Assembly (NCBI GenBank): GCA_041662485.1
Contig: JBAZSJ010000015.1
Span: forward strand, 1-64,000
Direction of reading: 5' to 3'
Length of the DNA stretch: 64,000 bases
Source: Rariglobus sp041662485
GTDB lineage: Bacteria; Verrucomicrobiota; Verrucomicrobiia; Opitutales; Opitutaceae
Within the stretch, counting starts at the first letter, position 1. Every line of letters starts with the position of its first letter. Shown here piece after piece: positions 1 to 9,034 of this stretch. A model generated the notes under the pieces. The model did not search any database. It saw nothing but the letters and a program-made list of their open reading frames with translations, and had not been told where the DNA came from. A program made the translations under genes and the position numbers.

Positions 1-1
1 C

Positions 2-991
2 ATTCCGCTCACGCTGCAGAGCGACTGGAACGACTGTCTCGGTCGATTCGCCCGCAAGGGAAAGGGCGAAAGCGTCATGGCCGCCCAACAATACATTTTT
101 GTCCTGCGGCAGATGAGCGAGCTCGCCGAGCTGCTCGGTGACAGAAAGGCGCAAACACAAATTGACGAGCGGTTAAGCAGGCAGAGCAGAGCCGTCCAAG
201 AGGTCTGCTGGGATGCCGAATGGTGGGTGCGCGGCTTTGACGACGATGGAGTGCCGTTGGGCTCCCGGCACTCCGCACATGGCCGGATCTGGCTCAACAC
301 CCAGACGTGGTCCGTGCTCGCCGATTGTGGAAACAAAGAACAGCAAATCGCCTCGATGGATGCCGTTTCGCGCATCCTCGACACTCCCTGCGGTATCAAA
401 AAAATCCATCCGAGTTTCCCCACCTTTCCGGAAGCCGCCGACGCGTTTTCCGGCTATTCTCTCGGCAGCGGGGAAAATGGAGCCATCTTCTGCCACGCCA
501 ATGCCTGGGCGGTCATCGCCGAGGCTCTTCTGGGCCGTCCCGAACTCGCCTGGAAATATTTCCGCCAACTGGTGCCACACCTGGCCCTTCAACAGACAGG
601 CCTGGACCGTTACCAATGCGAACCCTACGCCTATGCCAGTTCGATTTTGGGACCGGAGAATCCTCGGTTTGGTCAGGCCACGCTGACCCATGTGACCGGC
701 ACGGCCGCTTGGATGGATGTTGCCGCAACCCAATATCTCCTCGGGATACGTCCAACCATCAAAGGATTGAAGCTTGCCCCTTGCGTGCCTTCGGACTGGC
801 CGGGGTTCAAAGTCAAACGTCGCTACAGGGGCACTGATCTTCACCTCGTGGCGGCTCAACGCCCCCCGGGGGCGGGCTCCCGTGTCGCGGCACTGGTTAT
901 CGACGGAGAACGGCATGCGGGTGACACTCTCGTTCCAGACTGGATAGCCGGGAAAAAGGTCGCTCAGATCGACATTGAATGGGTGTCGTAA
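2..991 (+). CDS. GH94 glycoside phosphorylase, 3' part only
   Basis: The reading frame is open from the window edge, so the start codon lies outside; an ATG at 77 is internal. Visible segments match GH94 (cellobiose/cellodextrin/chitobiose phosphorylase): a WNDC segment with GKGESV at the very start, PLGSRHSAHGRIWLNTQTW, the glycine-rich GENGAIFCHANAW, and a C-terminal APCVPSDWPGFKVKRRYRG typical of the jelly-roll end of these enzymes. Family members cleave beta-linked disaccharides with phosphate to give a sugar 1-phosphate. No signal peptide can be judged. The substrate cannot be told from this part. The beta-glucan genes further downstream make cello- or laminari-oligosaccharides plausible, but that is inference. 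The gene ends intact and is followed by decayed GH29 and MFS remnants. Confidence 0.88.
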   Translation: MPLTLQSDWNDCLGRFARKGKGESVMAAQQYIFVLRQMSELAELLGDRKAQTQIDERLSRQSRAVQEVCWDAEWWVRGFDDDGVPLGSRHSAHGRIWLNTQTWSVLADCGNKEQQIASMDAVSRILDTPCGIKKIHPSFPTFPEAADAFSGYSLGSGENGAIFCHANAWAVIAEALLGRPELAWKYFRQLVPHLALQQTGLDRYQCEPYAYASSILGPENPRFGQATLTHVTGTAAWMDVAATQYLLGIRPTIKGLKLAPCVPSDWPGFKVKRRYRGTDLHLVAAQRPPGAGSRVAALVIDGERHAGDTLVPDWIAGKKVAQIDIEWVS

Positions 992-1102
992 GGTTGTTTT
1001 CCCAACGTCACCGACACAGCACCACCGGTATTTTCCCTCTCCGCGACTCCATTTGCGGCCCGTTTTTCATCAGAAGGAACATCGGGGGCAGGCACACACA
1101 CG

Positions 1103-2042
1103 CGTCATCATGACGGCTTTGCATTGTGGCCGACCAAGGCCAGTGATTTCCACGCCGGCCGCATCGGCCCGAAGCGCGACCTGGTCGGGCCCTTTGTCGA
1201 GGCCATGCGCGCGGCGGGGTTGAAGGTCGGCCTCAATTATTCGCCGGCGGACTGGCATCATCCGGATTATCCGGGCGCGACCTTTCGCGACTGGCCGGCC
1301 GAGAAGGACTGGGCGAGTCCCGAGGCGCGCGAACGATTCATCGCCTACTATCGCACGCAATTGGTCGAGTTGATGTCCAATTATGGCAAGATCGACTACC
1401 TCTGGTTCGACGGGTGCATTCCCGACGATCTTCAGCGGCGCGAGGTCAACGAGGAGTTGCTGCGCCTGCAGCCGGACCTTCTGATCAACGAGCGCAACGG
1501 CCCTCCTTCCCACGTAAAAGTGAGCGAGCAGGCGATCCGCGCCCCAAAGGACAAACTCGCGCTCTGGGAGGCGTGCATGACGCTCAACGACAGCTGGGGC
1601 TGGCATGCGGGCGACCGGCATTGGAAGAACGCCTACGAAGTCATCAAGATGTTGTGCGAAACGTCCAAGGACGCCGGCAATCTCCTGCTCAATGTCGGCC
1701 CCAAGCCCGACGGGACCATCCCGCCGGAATCGGTGCCCATTCTTCGCGAGGCCGGCGCATGGTTGCACCGCAACCGAGGCGGTCGCGAATTCCGAGCGGA
1801 GTCCGTTTAGCTGGAACAACTGGAGGCGTATCACGGTAAAAGGGAATCGCGTCTACCTGCACATTCGCAACGGCACGGGCTCGGAACTGTGTTGGGCGGA
1901 GCTGAAAAATAAAGTGACGCGCGCATGGTGGCTGGACGACGGTGCGGAGGTGGATTTCGAGCAAAACGGCGGGCGGCTGTTCCTCAGAAATCTGCCCGTG
2001 CAGCTCCCGCGGTGGTTGTGGACAATCCTCCGGGCATCCTGA
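1103..2042 (+). pseudogene. Alpha-L-fucosidase (GH29) remnant, truncated and frameshifted
   Basis: From about 1106 the frame encodes HHDGFALWPTK, a GH29 core motif, followed by KIDYLWFDGC (region of the catalytic nucleophile Asp), GWHAGDRHWKNA and NLLLNVGPKPDG, all typical of GH29 fucosidases. The upstream third of the enzyme, including signal peptide and start, is missing: the sequence before HHDGF is not fucosidase-like. Near 1790 the frame shifts. The first frame stops at 1808-1810, while the next frame continues with ERSPFSWNNW and a C-terminal beta-sandwich (ITVKGNRVYLHI) to a stop at 2042. With both a lost N-terminus and an internal frameshift this is a dead gene. No full-length copy is in the window. 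Confidence 0.85.
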
Positions 2043-2287
2043 AGACCTTCGTCGTTTATTTCCGCGAATGCCTGCAGATTCCCCTCTACCGTTGGTTTTT
2101 TCTCACCAGCCTGCTCATCACCTCGGCGCTTGGCTGCGCCGGGAACTTCACAACCCTGTTCATCAAGGAATCCCTCGGCATGGACATGGGCAACATGGGG
2201 CATATTTTCTCGTGGACGGCCGCTGTTTCGGCGGCGGTTTTCTTCCCGGCCGGATGGCTAGCATCGAGCCCGCGCCCATGCGCTTGA
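2018..2287 (+). pseudogene. MFS sugar transporter fragment
   Basis: A third frame after the fucosidase remnant encodes about 85 residues that line up with the central part of the two intact MFS proteins at 29-33 kb. It has a Glu-Cys motif before a helix (FRECLQIPLYRWFF), a helix, a LGMDMGNMG loop matching their LGLDFGFIG, and a PAGWLA segment matching their PAGILAD. There is no start, no N-terminal half and no C-terminal third. The fragment and the GH29 remnant are joined without an intergenic gap, which suggests deletion of the intervening DNA. Confidence 0.7.
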
Positions 2288-2705
2288 TGTAGCGGCCGAT
2301 CATATTTTTTGAGTCACTCATGGGCGGCGAAAATCAGAAGCCGGCGTCGCTGCGGGGAGCCAATAGAAGGCGAGCGTGGCGCATGCGAGAGGCCCAAACC
2401 GGGGTCAGCGACCCCGGCTACAGTTTTTCCGAAACCGCTCTACCATGTGCCGACTCCGCTTGAAGCGTGGACGCGGGACAGAAAGAGGCGGAGAACTGCA
2501 ATCGGGCATTTAAAAAGCAAATCTACCTATGCACTTCATTCCCTTGGCGAAACCGGCGACAGCCTGTGCACACCTAGAAAAACAAAAGTGAGGCACAATG
2601 ATGAAGCTCAGACACCCCGCTGGGGACTTCCGAACTCAATGGTCTTTTCGTAAACGCTGCGCGTCACCGGGGTTGTCTGTAGCGCCTGGTTCGGCTCCTT
2701 CTTCT
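2288..2705. other. Gene-free stretch after the remnants
   Basis: About 420 bases with short open frames but no recognisable protein, tRNA or strong repeat. A 114-residue open frame (2309-2653) has no family features and looks like chance coding. The stretch is probably further decayed DNA. Confidence 0.5.
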
Positions 2706-3065
2706 TCACTTGTCCGACCAAACGGAGAACTCGCTTCCGCCTGGCTCTGTGAACTGGAACCGCCGACCACCGGGAAAGCTGAAGATGTCTCTGGTGATCG
2801 TCGCGCCGAGACGAATGACGTCCGCTTTTGTGTCTTCTAACTTCTCAGCATAAATCACGACGAGCGTTCCTCCACTCTCCGTGCGGGATACCTTCTCAGA
2901 TTTGAAGAACCCTCCCGAGATGCGACCATCTTCAAACGAACTGTAGTCGGGACCGTAGTCAGTGAAGGTCCAGCCGAGAAGCTCAGTGAAGAAGGCGCGA
3001 GAACGAGAGATATCTCGCGAGGGCACCTCGACGTAGTCGATAGTCTTGGGAACTGATTTTGGCAT
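2706..3065 (-). CDS. VOC (glyoxalase/bleomycin-resistance fold) protein
   Basis: A 119-residue protein starting at the ATG at 3065 (MPKSVPKTIDYVEVPSRD). It has the layout of a single VOC domain: an initial beta strand with YVEVP, then RSRAFFTELLGWTFTDYGPDY, a central GGTLVVIYAEKLEDTKA segment and a closing QFTEPGGSEFSVWS, where the Glu is a common metal-ligand position. Members include glyoxalase I, dioxygenases and resistance proteins; the substrate is unknown here. The open frame extends far upstream, but the upstream part is the antisense of the neighbouring PEP-CTERM gene, so the internal ATG is preferred. No clear Shine-Dalgarno sequence is visible. It is probably a single gene. Confidence 0.75.
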   Translation of the reverse strand: MPKSVPKTIDYVEVPSRDISRSRAFFTELLGWTFTDYGPDYSSFEDGRISGGFFKSEKVSRTESGGTLVVIYAEKLEDTKADVIRLGATITRDIFSFPGGRRFQFTEPGGSEFSVWSDK

Positions 3066-3222
3066 TGGGAGTAGTTGGGTCGTGTATTGGTTTGCCGAAC
3101 AGGCTGGAGAGAAACAGGCCGCCTTATTCCAAGTCGCATTCAAGATGAGCCCATCTCTACGCATAAAATTCCCTGATCTCACGCCCGGGGCCACGTATGA
3201 AATGCAGCTGATTCCGTGCGGT

Positions 3223-5814
3223 TCACGCCGCGCGGAAAGCACGCCTTCTACGTTGTGCAAAAGCGAAGAAGAGTATGCCCAATCCACCGAGCAGGGCGCA
3301 GGTTGCAGGTTCGGGAACGGCGGCGAGGGAGAGTATGCCGGTGACTTCGGAGAATGTGAAGTCGTAGCCGTCGAACGAGCCGGTCCATGTGTCGGTGCTG
3401 GTGAGCACGAACGAACCGGTGATGCTGCCGGAGAGTGCGACGGAGCTGAAGTCCCCGGTCTGGCTCCCATAGTCGAACAGATTATAGGTTTGTCCGTTCG
3501 TGAGCATGGAGGTCGAGAAGTTGATCGTAAGGGCGGCGTTGCCCAGGGCGAGCGCGCCGGTCGGGCCTTTGAAAAAACCGGCGCCGGCGGAGCCGGCATC
3601 GATGGTGACGGCCACCAAGGCCAACGAATAGCTCGACTTGGCCGATACGTCGAAAGTCGCGCCATTGCCGATGGAGTAAGTCGTGCTGGCAAGCGACCCC
3701 GTGGAACCGAGTGCGAGCTTGCCCGCCGAAATGATGGTGCCGCCGGTATAGGTGTTGACACCGTCCAGACTGAGCGTGCCCGCGCCGGTCTTGATCAGGT
3801 TTGCGCCGGGGCCGCTCAGCACACCGCTCAGGATGGCGTCGGTGGATGCAGAGCCGTTTGCCACGGAGACCACCCGGTCGACGTTGCCGCCCGCACCGTT
3901 GCCGAGGGCGATCGGGTTCTGGATTTCCAAAGTCGCGTCGGATTTCGCGGACGAAAGCAGCAGGGTGTAGCCGCCGTCACTGAGGCCGGTGACGAGGGTT
4001 GCCGCTGATTGCAGGAATCCGTTCGCCCCCCAGGTAAGCTGGGCGCTTGCTCCGCCGAAATTCACCACCCGGTTGGCACCGCTCGCGCTTAATCCGGAGT
4101 CCCCTGTAAATCGAATTTGGCCGGTATTGGTGCTGGTGCCGACGGCGTTGGTGAAATCTCCCGCAGCGGCTCCATTCAAGTCCGCGCCGATCTCCAGCAC
4201 CCCGCCCCCGGTCACCTGAATGGCACCTGTTGCCGGGAAAGTCTGTGCGGTGGACAATCTCGCAATCCCTCCCGCCACGTCAAACTGGGCTGAGGTTGGC
4301 ATAGTGAAAATCCCGGAGAGATTCGTAAATCCTGTTCCGCCGATCAGGAATGTTGCCGACGAGCCCAGTTGGATGGAGAGATCTCCCGTGCTGTAGTTGA
4401 AGACGTAGGTGCCCAGGGTTCCAAAGTTTCCGCTTCCGTTAATTTGAACATTGTTCGATCCGGTCACGAGGATTCCGCGCCCGGAGGAGTTGACGCTGGG
4501 ACTGATGTTCTTGGCTCCCATGTCCAAGGTAATGGCACCTGCCGAGGAGTCGATGGTCAGCGTGTTGAACCTCAGGTCATTAACCGTGTGCGTCAGGGAG
4601 CCCGCGAGCCGGTAATTGACACTGTCGCTTGTCACAACGTCCGTCAGCGCCTCGAAGGCTTGCAAACGCCCGAGAGTTGCATTGGTGGAACCGGAGATCG
4701 TGGCAAAGCCGTAGCCGGTCGAATCCTTCAGGATCGTATTGGCACGGTATTGTGATCCTGCTGTCACAACGGTTTCCAAAACCCCGTTTTGCAGTGCGAA
4801 CTTGGTGGTATCGAGGGTCGTGACGGTGACGGAATTCCCCGCATTGCTTGATAGATCGATCAGTTGGCTGACCGCACTGGTCTGTGATTGAGTCAGGGTT
4901 GAGATCGTCAGGTTCACCCCCGAGCCGCCGTTGGAATCGAGGGTTAGTGTGTTGGCCGTCAGGTTCGTTGAGGATTGATTCCATGCGAGGCTCCCAATGG
5001 TGGCGGTGGTGGTTCCGGTTGACTTGCCCTTGAAAGTCGCGCCCCCGCCAACAAGCACAACGGCATCCGTCGTGTCCAAGGGGATGTGCGTTCCATAATC
5101 CAGAGCCAGCGTGCCACCGAAAATCGTGGTGGCTCCCGTGAAGGTATTCGCACCGGAGAGCGTCCAGGTGCCGCTCCCGATTTTGTTCAGCTTGAGGCCC
5201 GAGTTGCCGCCGGCACCGCTGCCGCTGACCACGCCGGAGAGGAGGCCGTTGCCCGCACCGCCAACCGTCAATGTAGTCGTGCCGCTGGCTTCATTCGATG
5301 TCACCGCGCCACCAATCGTCAAAAGGCCGGTCCCGTTGTTGATGAATCCGGCCGCTGCATTGGTCGCGGTGGACAGATTGATTGCGGCACCGATGGTTTC
5401 ATTGGCGCTGACGCCGCCGGTCACCCCGATACTTGTGGCAGTGGTGGATGTGAGGTTCAGGGTGTCGCCCGAGTCGCCGATGGTGAATGCGCCCGCGTTG
5501 CCGCCGTTGATACCGAAGAATATCCTTGTAAGATTGATCGTTCCGCCCAAATCGACCGTGCCGCTGCCTGACGCACCGAACGTCGCCACGTTGGCGTTGG
5601 CGAAGCCGCTGGTGCTCCCCGGAAGCGCTCCGCCCCAGTTGATGGAGTTTTGCCAGAGGTTGTCGGCTCCGTCATTGGTCCAGGTCCCGTTGGCGGCCTG
5701 AGCGTGATGGCCTGTTGCCAGCAACAGGCCGGCGGCAAAGGCGGTCTTTGCAAGGTGGATCGTGGAAGTCGGGCGATGGAAGGGAGTCTTCATGGTGTGA
5801 GGGTTGTTTTTCAT
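3223..5814 (-). CDS. PEP-CTERM protein with autotransporter-type beta-strand repeats
   Basis: 863 residues. The N-terminus has a signal peptide (hydrophobic LAKTAFAAGLLLATG ending at AQA), preceded by a long polar stretch; an in-frame ATG at 5793 is an equally plausible start. The body is rich in Gly, Ala, Ser and Thr and contains repeats of the autotransporter-associated beta-strand type (LTKIGSGTWTLSGANTFTG-like and GAGTLSLDGVNTYTGGT). The C-terminus is a textbook sorting signal: VPEPATCALLGG, a hydrophobic helix, then QRRRR. Such proteins are exported by Sec, then processed by an exosortase and displayed or released. No exosortase gene is in this window. Function is probably in the envelope or extracellular matrix. 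Monocistronic by spacing. Confidence 0.85.
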   Translation of the reverse strand: MKNNPHTMKTPFHRPTSTIHLAKTAFAAGLLLATGHHAQAANGTWTNDGADNLWQNSINWGGALPGSTSGFANANVATFGASGSGTVDLGGTINLTRIFFGINGGNAGAFTIGDSGDTLNLTSTTATSIGVTGGVSANETIGAAINLSTATNAAAGFINNGTGLLTIGGAVTSNEASGTTTLTVGGAGNGLLSGVVSGSGAGGNSGLKLNKIGSGTWTLSGANTFTGATTIFGGTLALDYGTHIPLDTTDAVVLVGGGATFKGKSTGTTTATIGSLAWNQSSTNLTANTLTLDSNGGSGVNLTISTLTQSQTSAVSQLIDLSSNAGNSVTVTTLDTTKFALQNGVLETVVTAGSQYRANTILKDSTGYGFATISGSTNATLGRLQAFEALTDVVTSDSVNYRLAGSLTHTVNDLRFNTLTIDSSAGAITLDMGAKNISPSVNSSGRGILVTGSNNVQINGSGNFGTLGTYVFNYSTGDLSIQLGSSATFLIGGTGFTNLSGIFTMPTSAQFDVAGGIARLSTAQTFPATGAIQVTGGGVLEIGADLNGAAAGDFTNAVGTSTNTGQIRFTGDSGLSASGANRVVNFGGASAQLTWGANGFLQSAATLVTGLSDGGYTLLLSSAKSDATLEIQNPIALGNGAGGNVDRVVSVANGSASTDAILSGVLSGPGANLIKTGAGTLSLDGVNTYTGGTIISAGKLALGSTGSLASTTYSIGNGATFDVSAKSSYSLALVAVTIDAGSAGAGFFKGPTGALALGNAALTINFSTSMLTNGQTYNLFDYGSQTGDFSSVALSGSITGSFVLTSTDTWTGSFDGYDFTFSEVTGILSLAAVPEPATCALLGGLGILFFAFAQRRRRAFRAA

Positions 5815-6245
5815 GTGGCAGTGGGGTTTGAAGAGGAAGCCGTGTGAAGAAAGGAGAGCGACGCGGAGCGATCACTCAGGACGGAAGAGTGGTGACCCCG
5901 AGGGGGTCGCCGGAATTGAGCAGGGAGTTGTCAGGCGCGGGGTTCCGAATGTCGGTGGCATAGTTCCACCAATTTTTGCAGAGGCGGCCGACCGGCGCGC
6001 CGGTATCAAGGATGGCCGCAGCTTATGAATGGAACGAAGCGGGGTAGACATGGGGGCAAGATAACGGAGAGCATACGTCGCGCTGCGGAGTAGACAACGT
6101 CTTCATTTTGACTCACGAGTCACGGCTGTCCAGTTAAGCGAGCGTTAGAATGACATAAGTTATTTATTTGGAGCGAAAAGCGGAATTTAAGTGATGTCCT
6201 CGATTTCGATTGGCAAGTTAGGCAAGCAGGCATGCTGGACCGGCA
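5815..6245. other. Upstream region of the PEP-CTERM gene; otherwise empty
   Basis: About 430 bases. The part next to 5814 must contain the promoter of the minus-strand PEP-CTERM gene, but no convincing box could be fixed. From about 6120 the base composition changes and leads into the IS4-type remnant. No gene recognised. Confidence 0.45.
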
Positions 6246-6470
6246 ATGAAAGCTGGCCCGACCGTTTTTTCTCAGATCCTTGCAGGCGTAGATCACCGAG
6301 AAATCGCGCGAGCTGTGGCGAAGTATCCGATGCCTCGGGCATCTCGGTCGTTGAGCCCTTACGACCACTTTTCGGCGATGATATTTGCTCAACTGACCTA
6401 CCGGGAGAGTTTGCGAGGGATCGAGGCATGTCTGAGCAATCGTCCTGCGCTGGCAGCCCGTCGGACTTAG
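6246..6470 (+). pseudogene. IS4-type transposase N-terminal stub
   Basis: Seventy-four residues with the N-terminal DUF4372-like signature of IS4-family transposases: GPTVFSQILAGVDHREIARAV, then SPYDHFSAMIFAQLTYRESLRGIEACL. The catalytic DDE part is absent. The frame is cut where the inverted repeat of the following IS1182-type element begins (about 6460), so the last residues are encoded by that element. The rest of the IS4 gene was not found on the far side. Confidence 0.75.
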
Positions 6471-7901
6471 TCATTAACATTGCCTAATAGTTGTTGAATA
6501 ATGTGATATGGCAAACTTTGTCAACATTGACCGGGACACGGAACTGCTGCTGCCGCCGAACCTGAGAGACTGGGTGCCGGCGGATCATCTGGTGCACTTT
6601 GTAATGGATGCGGCGGATCTGATCGACGTGAGCGAGGCGGGAGTGAACGAGCAAGGCACGGGCAGCGCGCAGTATCCGCCGCGACTGTTGTTGGGCCTGT
6701 TGGTGTATAGTTATGCGACGGGAGTGTTTTCGAGCCGGCAGATCGAGCGAGCCAGCCACGAGAACGTGGCGGTGCGCCTGCTCTGCGCCGACACCCATCC
6801 CGACCACGACACCCTCTGCACGTTCCGGCGCAAAAACGGCTCGCTGTTGCACCGGGCTTTCGCGCAGGTGCTGGAGCTGGCCGCCGGCTGCGGAGTCTTG
6901 AAGCTCGGCGGGATCACCGTGGCCATCGACGGCACGAAGGTGCTGGCCAACGCCAGCAAGCACTCGGCGGTGAGCTATGGCCACGCGGAGAAGACCCTGC
7001 AAAATCTCGACGAGGAGATCGCGCAGCTTTTGGCCAAGGCCGAACAAGCCGATGCGGTGCCGCTGCAAGACGGACTCTCGATCCCCGGCGAGGTGGCTCG
7101 CCGGCAGGAGCGCAAGGCGCGACTGTTGCAGGCGAAGGCCGAGATGGAGGCGCGCGCCTACGCGCGCTTCCAAGCCGAGCAGGCCGAACACGAAGCCGCA
7201 CTGGCCAAGCGCGAGGCGCAGCGTGCGGCGGGCAAACCGCCGCGCGGCCGCGAGCCCAAGGCGCCTGATCGTGGGCCGGCGAGTCAGCCAGGCGCCCAAC
7301 GACAAACAAGAGCTGGTGGCAACCCTTGCCGAAGTGCGTCGCCACGTAAACCCCGCCGCCGTGCTGGTGGACAGCGGCTTCGTAAGTGAAGCGGCGGTGA
7401 CGGCGGTCGAACGCGATGCGCAAGGCCGGAGCACCAGGGTGACGGTGTTCGCCGCAGTGCAACGCGAAGCCCACGGCCGCACCGTGGCGCAACTTGAAGT
7501 CCGTGCCGATCCGCCCCGAACCCGGACCTGAGGCCGCGTTCACCGAGCGCCTGCGTCACCGAACCGCCACCGCCGCAGGCCGGGCGCTCTACAAACTCAG
7601 GCAGCAGACCGTCGAGCCGGTCTTCGGGATAATCAAAGAAGCGATGGGCTTCCGTCGCTTCTCGCTACGCGGTCTGGCCAAAGTCTCGCTCGAGTGGGAC
7701 TTGGTGTGCCTGGCCTACAACCTCAAACGCCTCCACCGCCTCGGCGCCGACCTGCACGCCGCGTAAAACCGCCCGGCGCTCCGCCCTTACCGACTTTCCT
7801 GCCCACTTCTCCTCCTTTTTACTCCGACTTTCCTTCAAAAAAGCATCCGTTCCACTCGTCCGGCTCCCGGATCTCTCCGGAGGCCACAATCCAAGTCCGA
7901 C
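6460..7901 (+). mobile_element. IS1182-family insertion sequence, decayed
   Basis: The candidate terminal inverted repeats are GTCGGACTTAG at 6460-6470 and CCAAGTCCGAC at 7891-7901, differing at one position. They enclose the broken transposase gene at 6508-7766 and give a total of about 1.44 kb, somewhat short for the family because of internal deletion. The left end interrupts an IS4-type transposase frame. A second weaker inverted pair (6480-6490 and 7905-7915) was also seen. The exact ends and any target duplication are uncertain. Confidence 0.6.
6508..7766 (+). pseudogene. IS1182-type transposase, deleted and frameshifted
   Basis: The first frame (6508-7389) begins MANFVNIDRDTELLLPPNLRDW and runs through the N-terminal domain (DADTLCTFRR-like helix-turn-helix region, then IDGTKVLANAS with the first catalytic Asp). 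At about 7265 it jumps: the segment normally holding KAQYNFTDPESRIM and the following strand is missing, and the sequence resumes in another frame at RLIVGRRVSQAPNDKQEL with LVDSGFVSE. After a further break the C-terminal block TVEPVFGIIKEAMGFRRFS is encoded at 7494-7766. At least one deletion and two frame changes make an active enzyme impossible. Confidence 0.85.
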
Positions 7902-7925
7902 AGGCTGCTAGGCAACGCCTCAAAT

Positions 7926-8009
7926 TGGTGCCCGGGACAGGACTCGAACCTGCACGCCTTACGGCAAAGGCTTCTAAGACCTTCGTGTCTGCCATTCCAC
8001 CACCCGGGC
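7926..8009 (-). tRNA. tRNA-Leu (anticodon UAG)
   Basis: Minus-strand cloverleaf of 84 nt. The acceptor strand GCCCGGG pairs with CCCGGGC and is followed by encoded ACCA. The D arm contains GTGGAATGGCAGACAC. The anticodon loop CTTAGAA gives TAG (complement at 7974-7976). A long class II variable arm (TTGCCGTAAGGCG) and T loop GGTTCGAGTCC are typical of tRNA-Leu. It lies directly beyond the decayed IS and upstream of nothing obvious on its strand. Confidence 0.95.
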
Positions 8010-8073
8010 ACATGACTGTCTGCCCGCCCACAGTGCGGTTTCCCGATTCCCTCTGGCAAGTCCGAAGGCAGGC

Positions 8074-8994
8074 CTATCCCGCCGCCACGCCCAGCCGGTC
8101 GCCCATCTTCGCGTAGGTTTCTATCTGCCGCGCGCTCTGCGCCACCACGTCGTCCTCGAAGCGGATGCGACCCTTCTGAAAAACCGTGATCACGCACGAG
8201 CCGCCGAACGTGAAATAGCCCTTCTCCGCCCCCTTCGCCACCGGCTGGCCGGCGGCATACCCGTTGATGATCGTGCCCACGCAGGTCGCGCCGACCTCGA
8301 ACATCGCCACGCGCCCGAACCGCGTTCCTTCGATCAGGGTGAGCGCACGCTTGTTTTGCACGAGGTAGCCCGCGTTGCGCCGCAGCGCGATCGGGCTCAC
8401 CGAAAACAGATTCCCGTTGATCAGCTTCGGCGCCGACGGAACGCCCGCCACCGGAAAATGAAACCGGTGATAGTCCACCGGACACAACCGCGAGATCACC
8501 ATCGCCCCGCCGGCAAACTCCCGTGCGAGCGCCGCGTCGCCAAACAGCTCGGCCAGCGTGAACTTCATCCCCTTCACATAAAAGCCGTCCGCCGTGTCCA
8601 CATCGGGAAACGCCAGGTGGCGCCCGTCGGCCGCGAACACCGCCGTCTCATCGCCCGCCGCGATGGGACGCGCAGACGGTTTCAGTCCGCGGTAGAAAAA
8701 TTCGTTGAAGGTCTTGAACTCGTCCGGCGCGCGGGCGAAGCCCGCCGTGTCCAGTTTGTAGTCGGCGATGAACGGCCGCACTTTTTGCGCGCTCGCGGGG
8801 CGGTCCATCCGCCAGCCATACCAGTGCGAAAACACCGCGCGCTTGATCAACGCGCCGACCGCAAAGCGCCCCAACGCCGTCTCGTAGGTCCAGCGCAGCC
8901 ACTTCTCGCCGTAAACCTGCTCGGTCTCGGTCGCCCGCGTGTAGCGGTTATAAAAACGAATGGGTTCGGCGCACATGTCCGGCAGAGCGTTCAT
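8074..8994 (-). CDS. psd: Phosphatidylserine decarboxylase
   Basis: 306 residues, about the normal length. Psd makes phosphatidylethanolamine from phosphatidylserine at the membrane and matures by self-cleavage at a Gly-Ser bond to give a pyruvoyl cofactor. The processing site is FGGSC with Ser266 (LGST in Escherichia coli; GGS here). The conserved CPVDYHRFHFP (His176 region) and NGNLFSVSPIAL segments are intact, as is KGYFTFGGS. The N-terminal half contains FNEFFYRGLKP, typical of the longer Psd type. The start MNALPDM was taken because the frame has no better candidate. Probably monocistronic; housekeeping phospholipid synthesis. Confidence 0.93.
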   Translation of the reverse strand: MNALPDMCAEPIRFYNRYTRATETEQVYGEKWLRWTYETALGRFAVGALIKRAVFSHWYGWRMDRPASAQKVRPFIADYKLDTAGFARAPDEFKTFNEFFYRGLKPSARPIAAGDETAVFAADGRHLAFPDVDTADGFYVKGMKFTLAELFGDAALAREFAGGAMVISRLCPVDYHRFHFPVAGVPSAPKLINGNLFSVSPIALRRNAGYLVQNKRALTLIEGTRFGRVAMFEVGATCVGTIINGYAAGQPVAKGAEKGYFTFGGSCVITVFQKGRIRFEDDVVAQSARQIETYAKMGDRLGVAAG

Positions 8995-9034
8995 CGCCCT
9001 TTCCTCAGGCGCAAAGCAGAAATGAACGCCGCGC

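Noticed and set aside
173..916. Long minus-strand open frames opposite the GH94 gene and many others in the high-GC part
   Set aside because: They mirror the codon pattern of the real gene on the other strand and show no family features.
2309..2840. Two plus-strand open frames of 114 and 80 residues
   Set aside because: No domain, no ribosome site, low-complexity composition; the second overlaps the VOC gene on the other strand.
7905..7915. Second pair of short inverted repeats (with 6480-6490) as IS1182 ends
   Set aside because: Weaker match than the GTCGGACTT pair, and it leaves the IS4 frame interruption unexplained.
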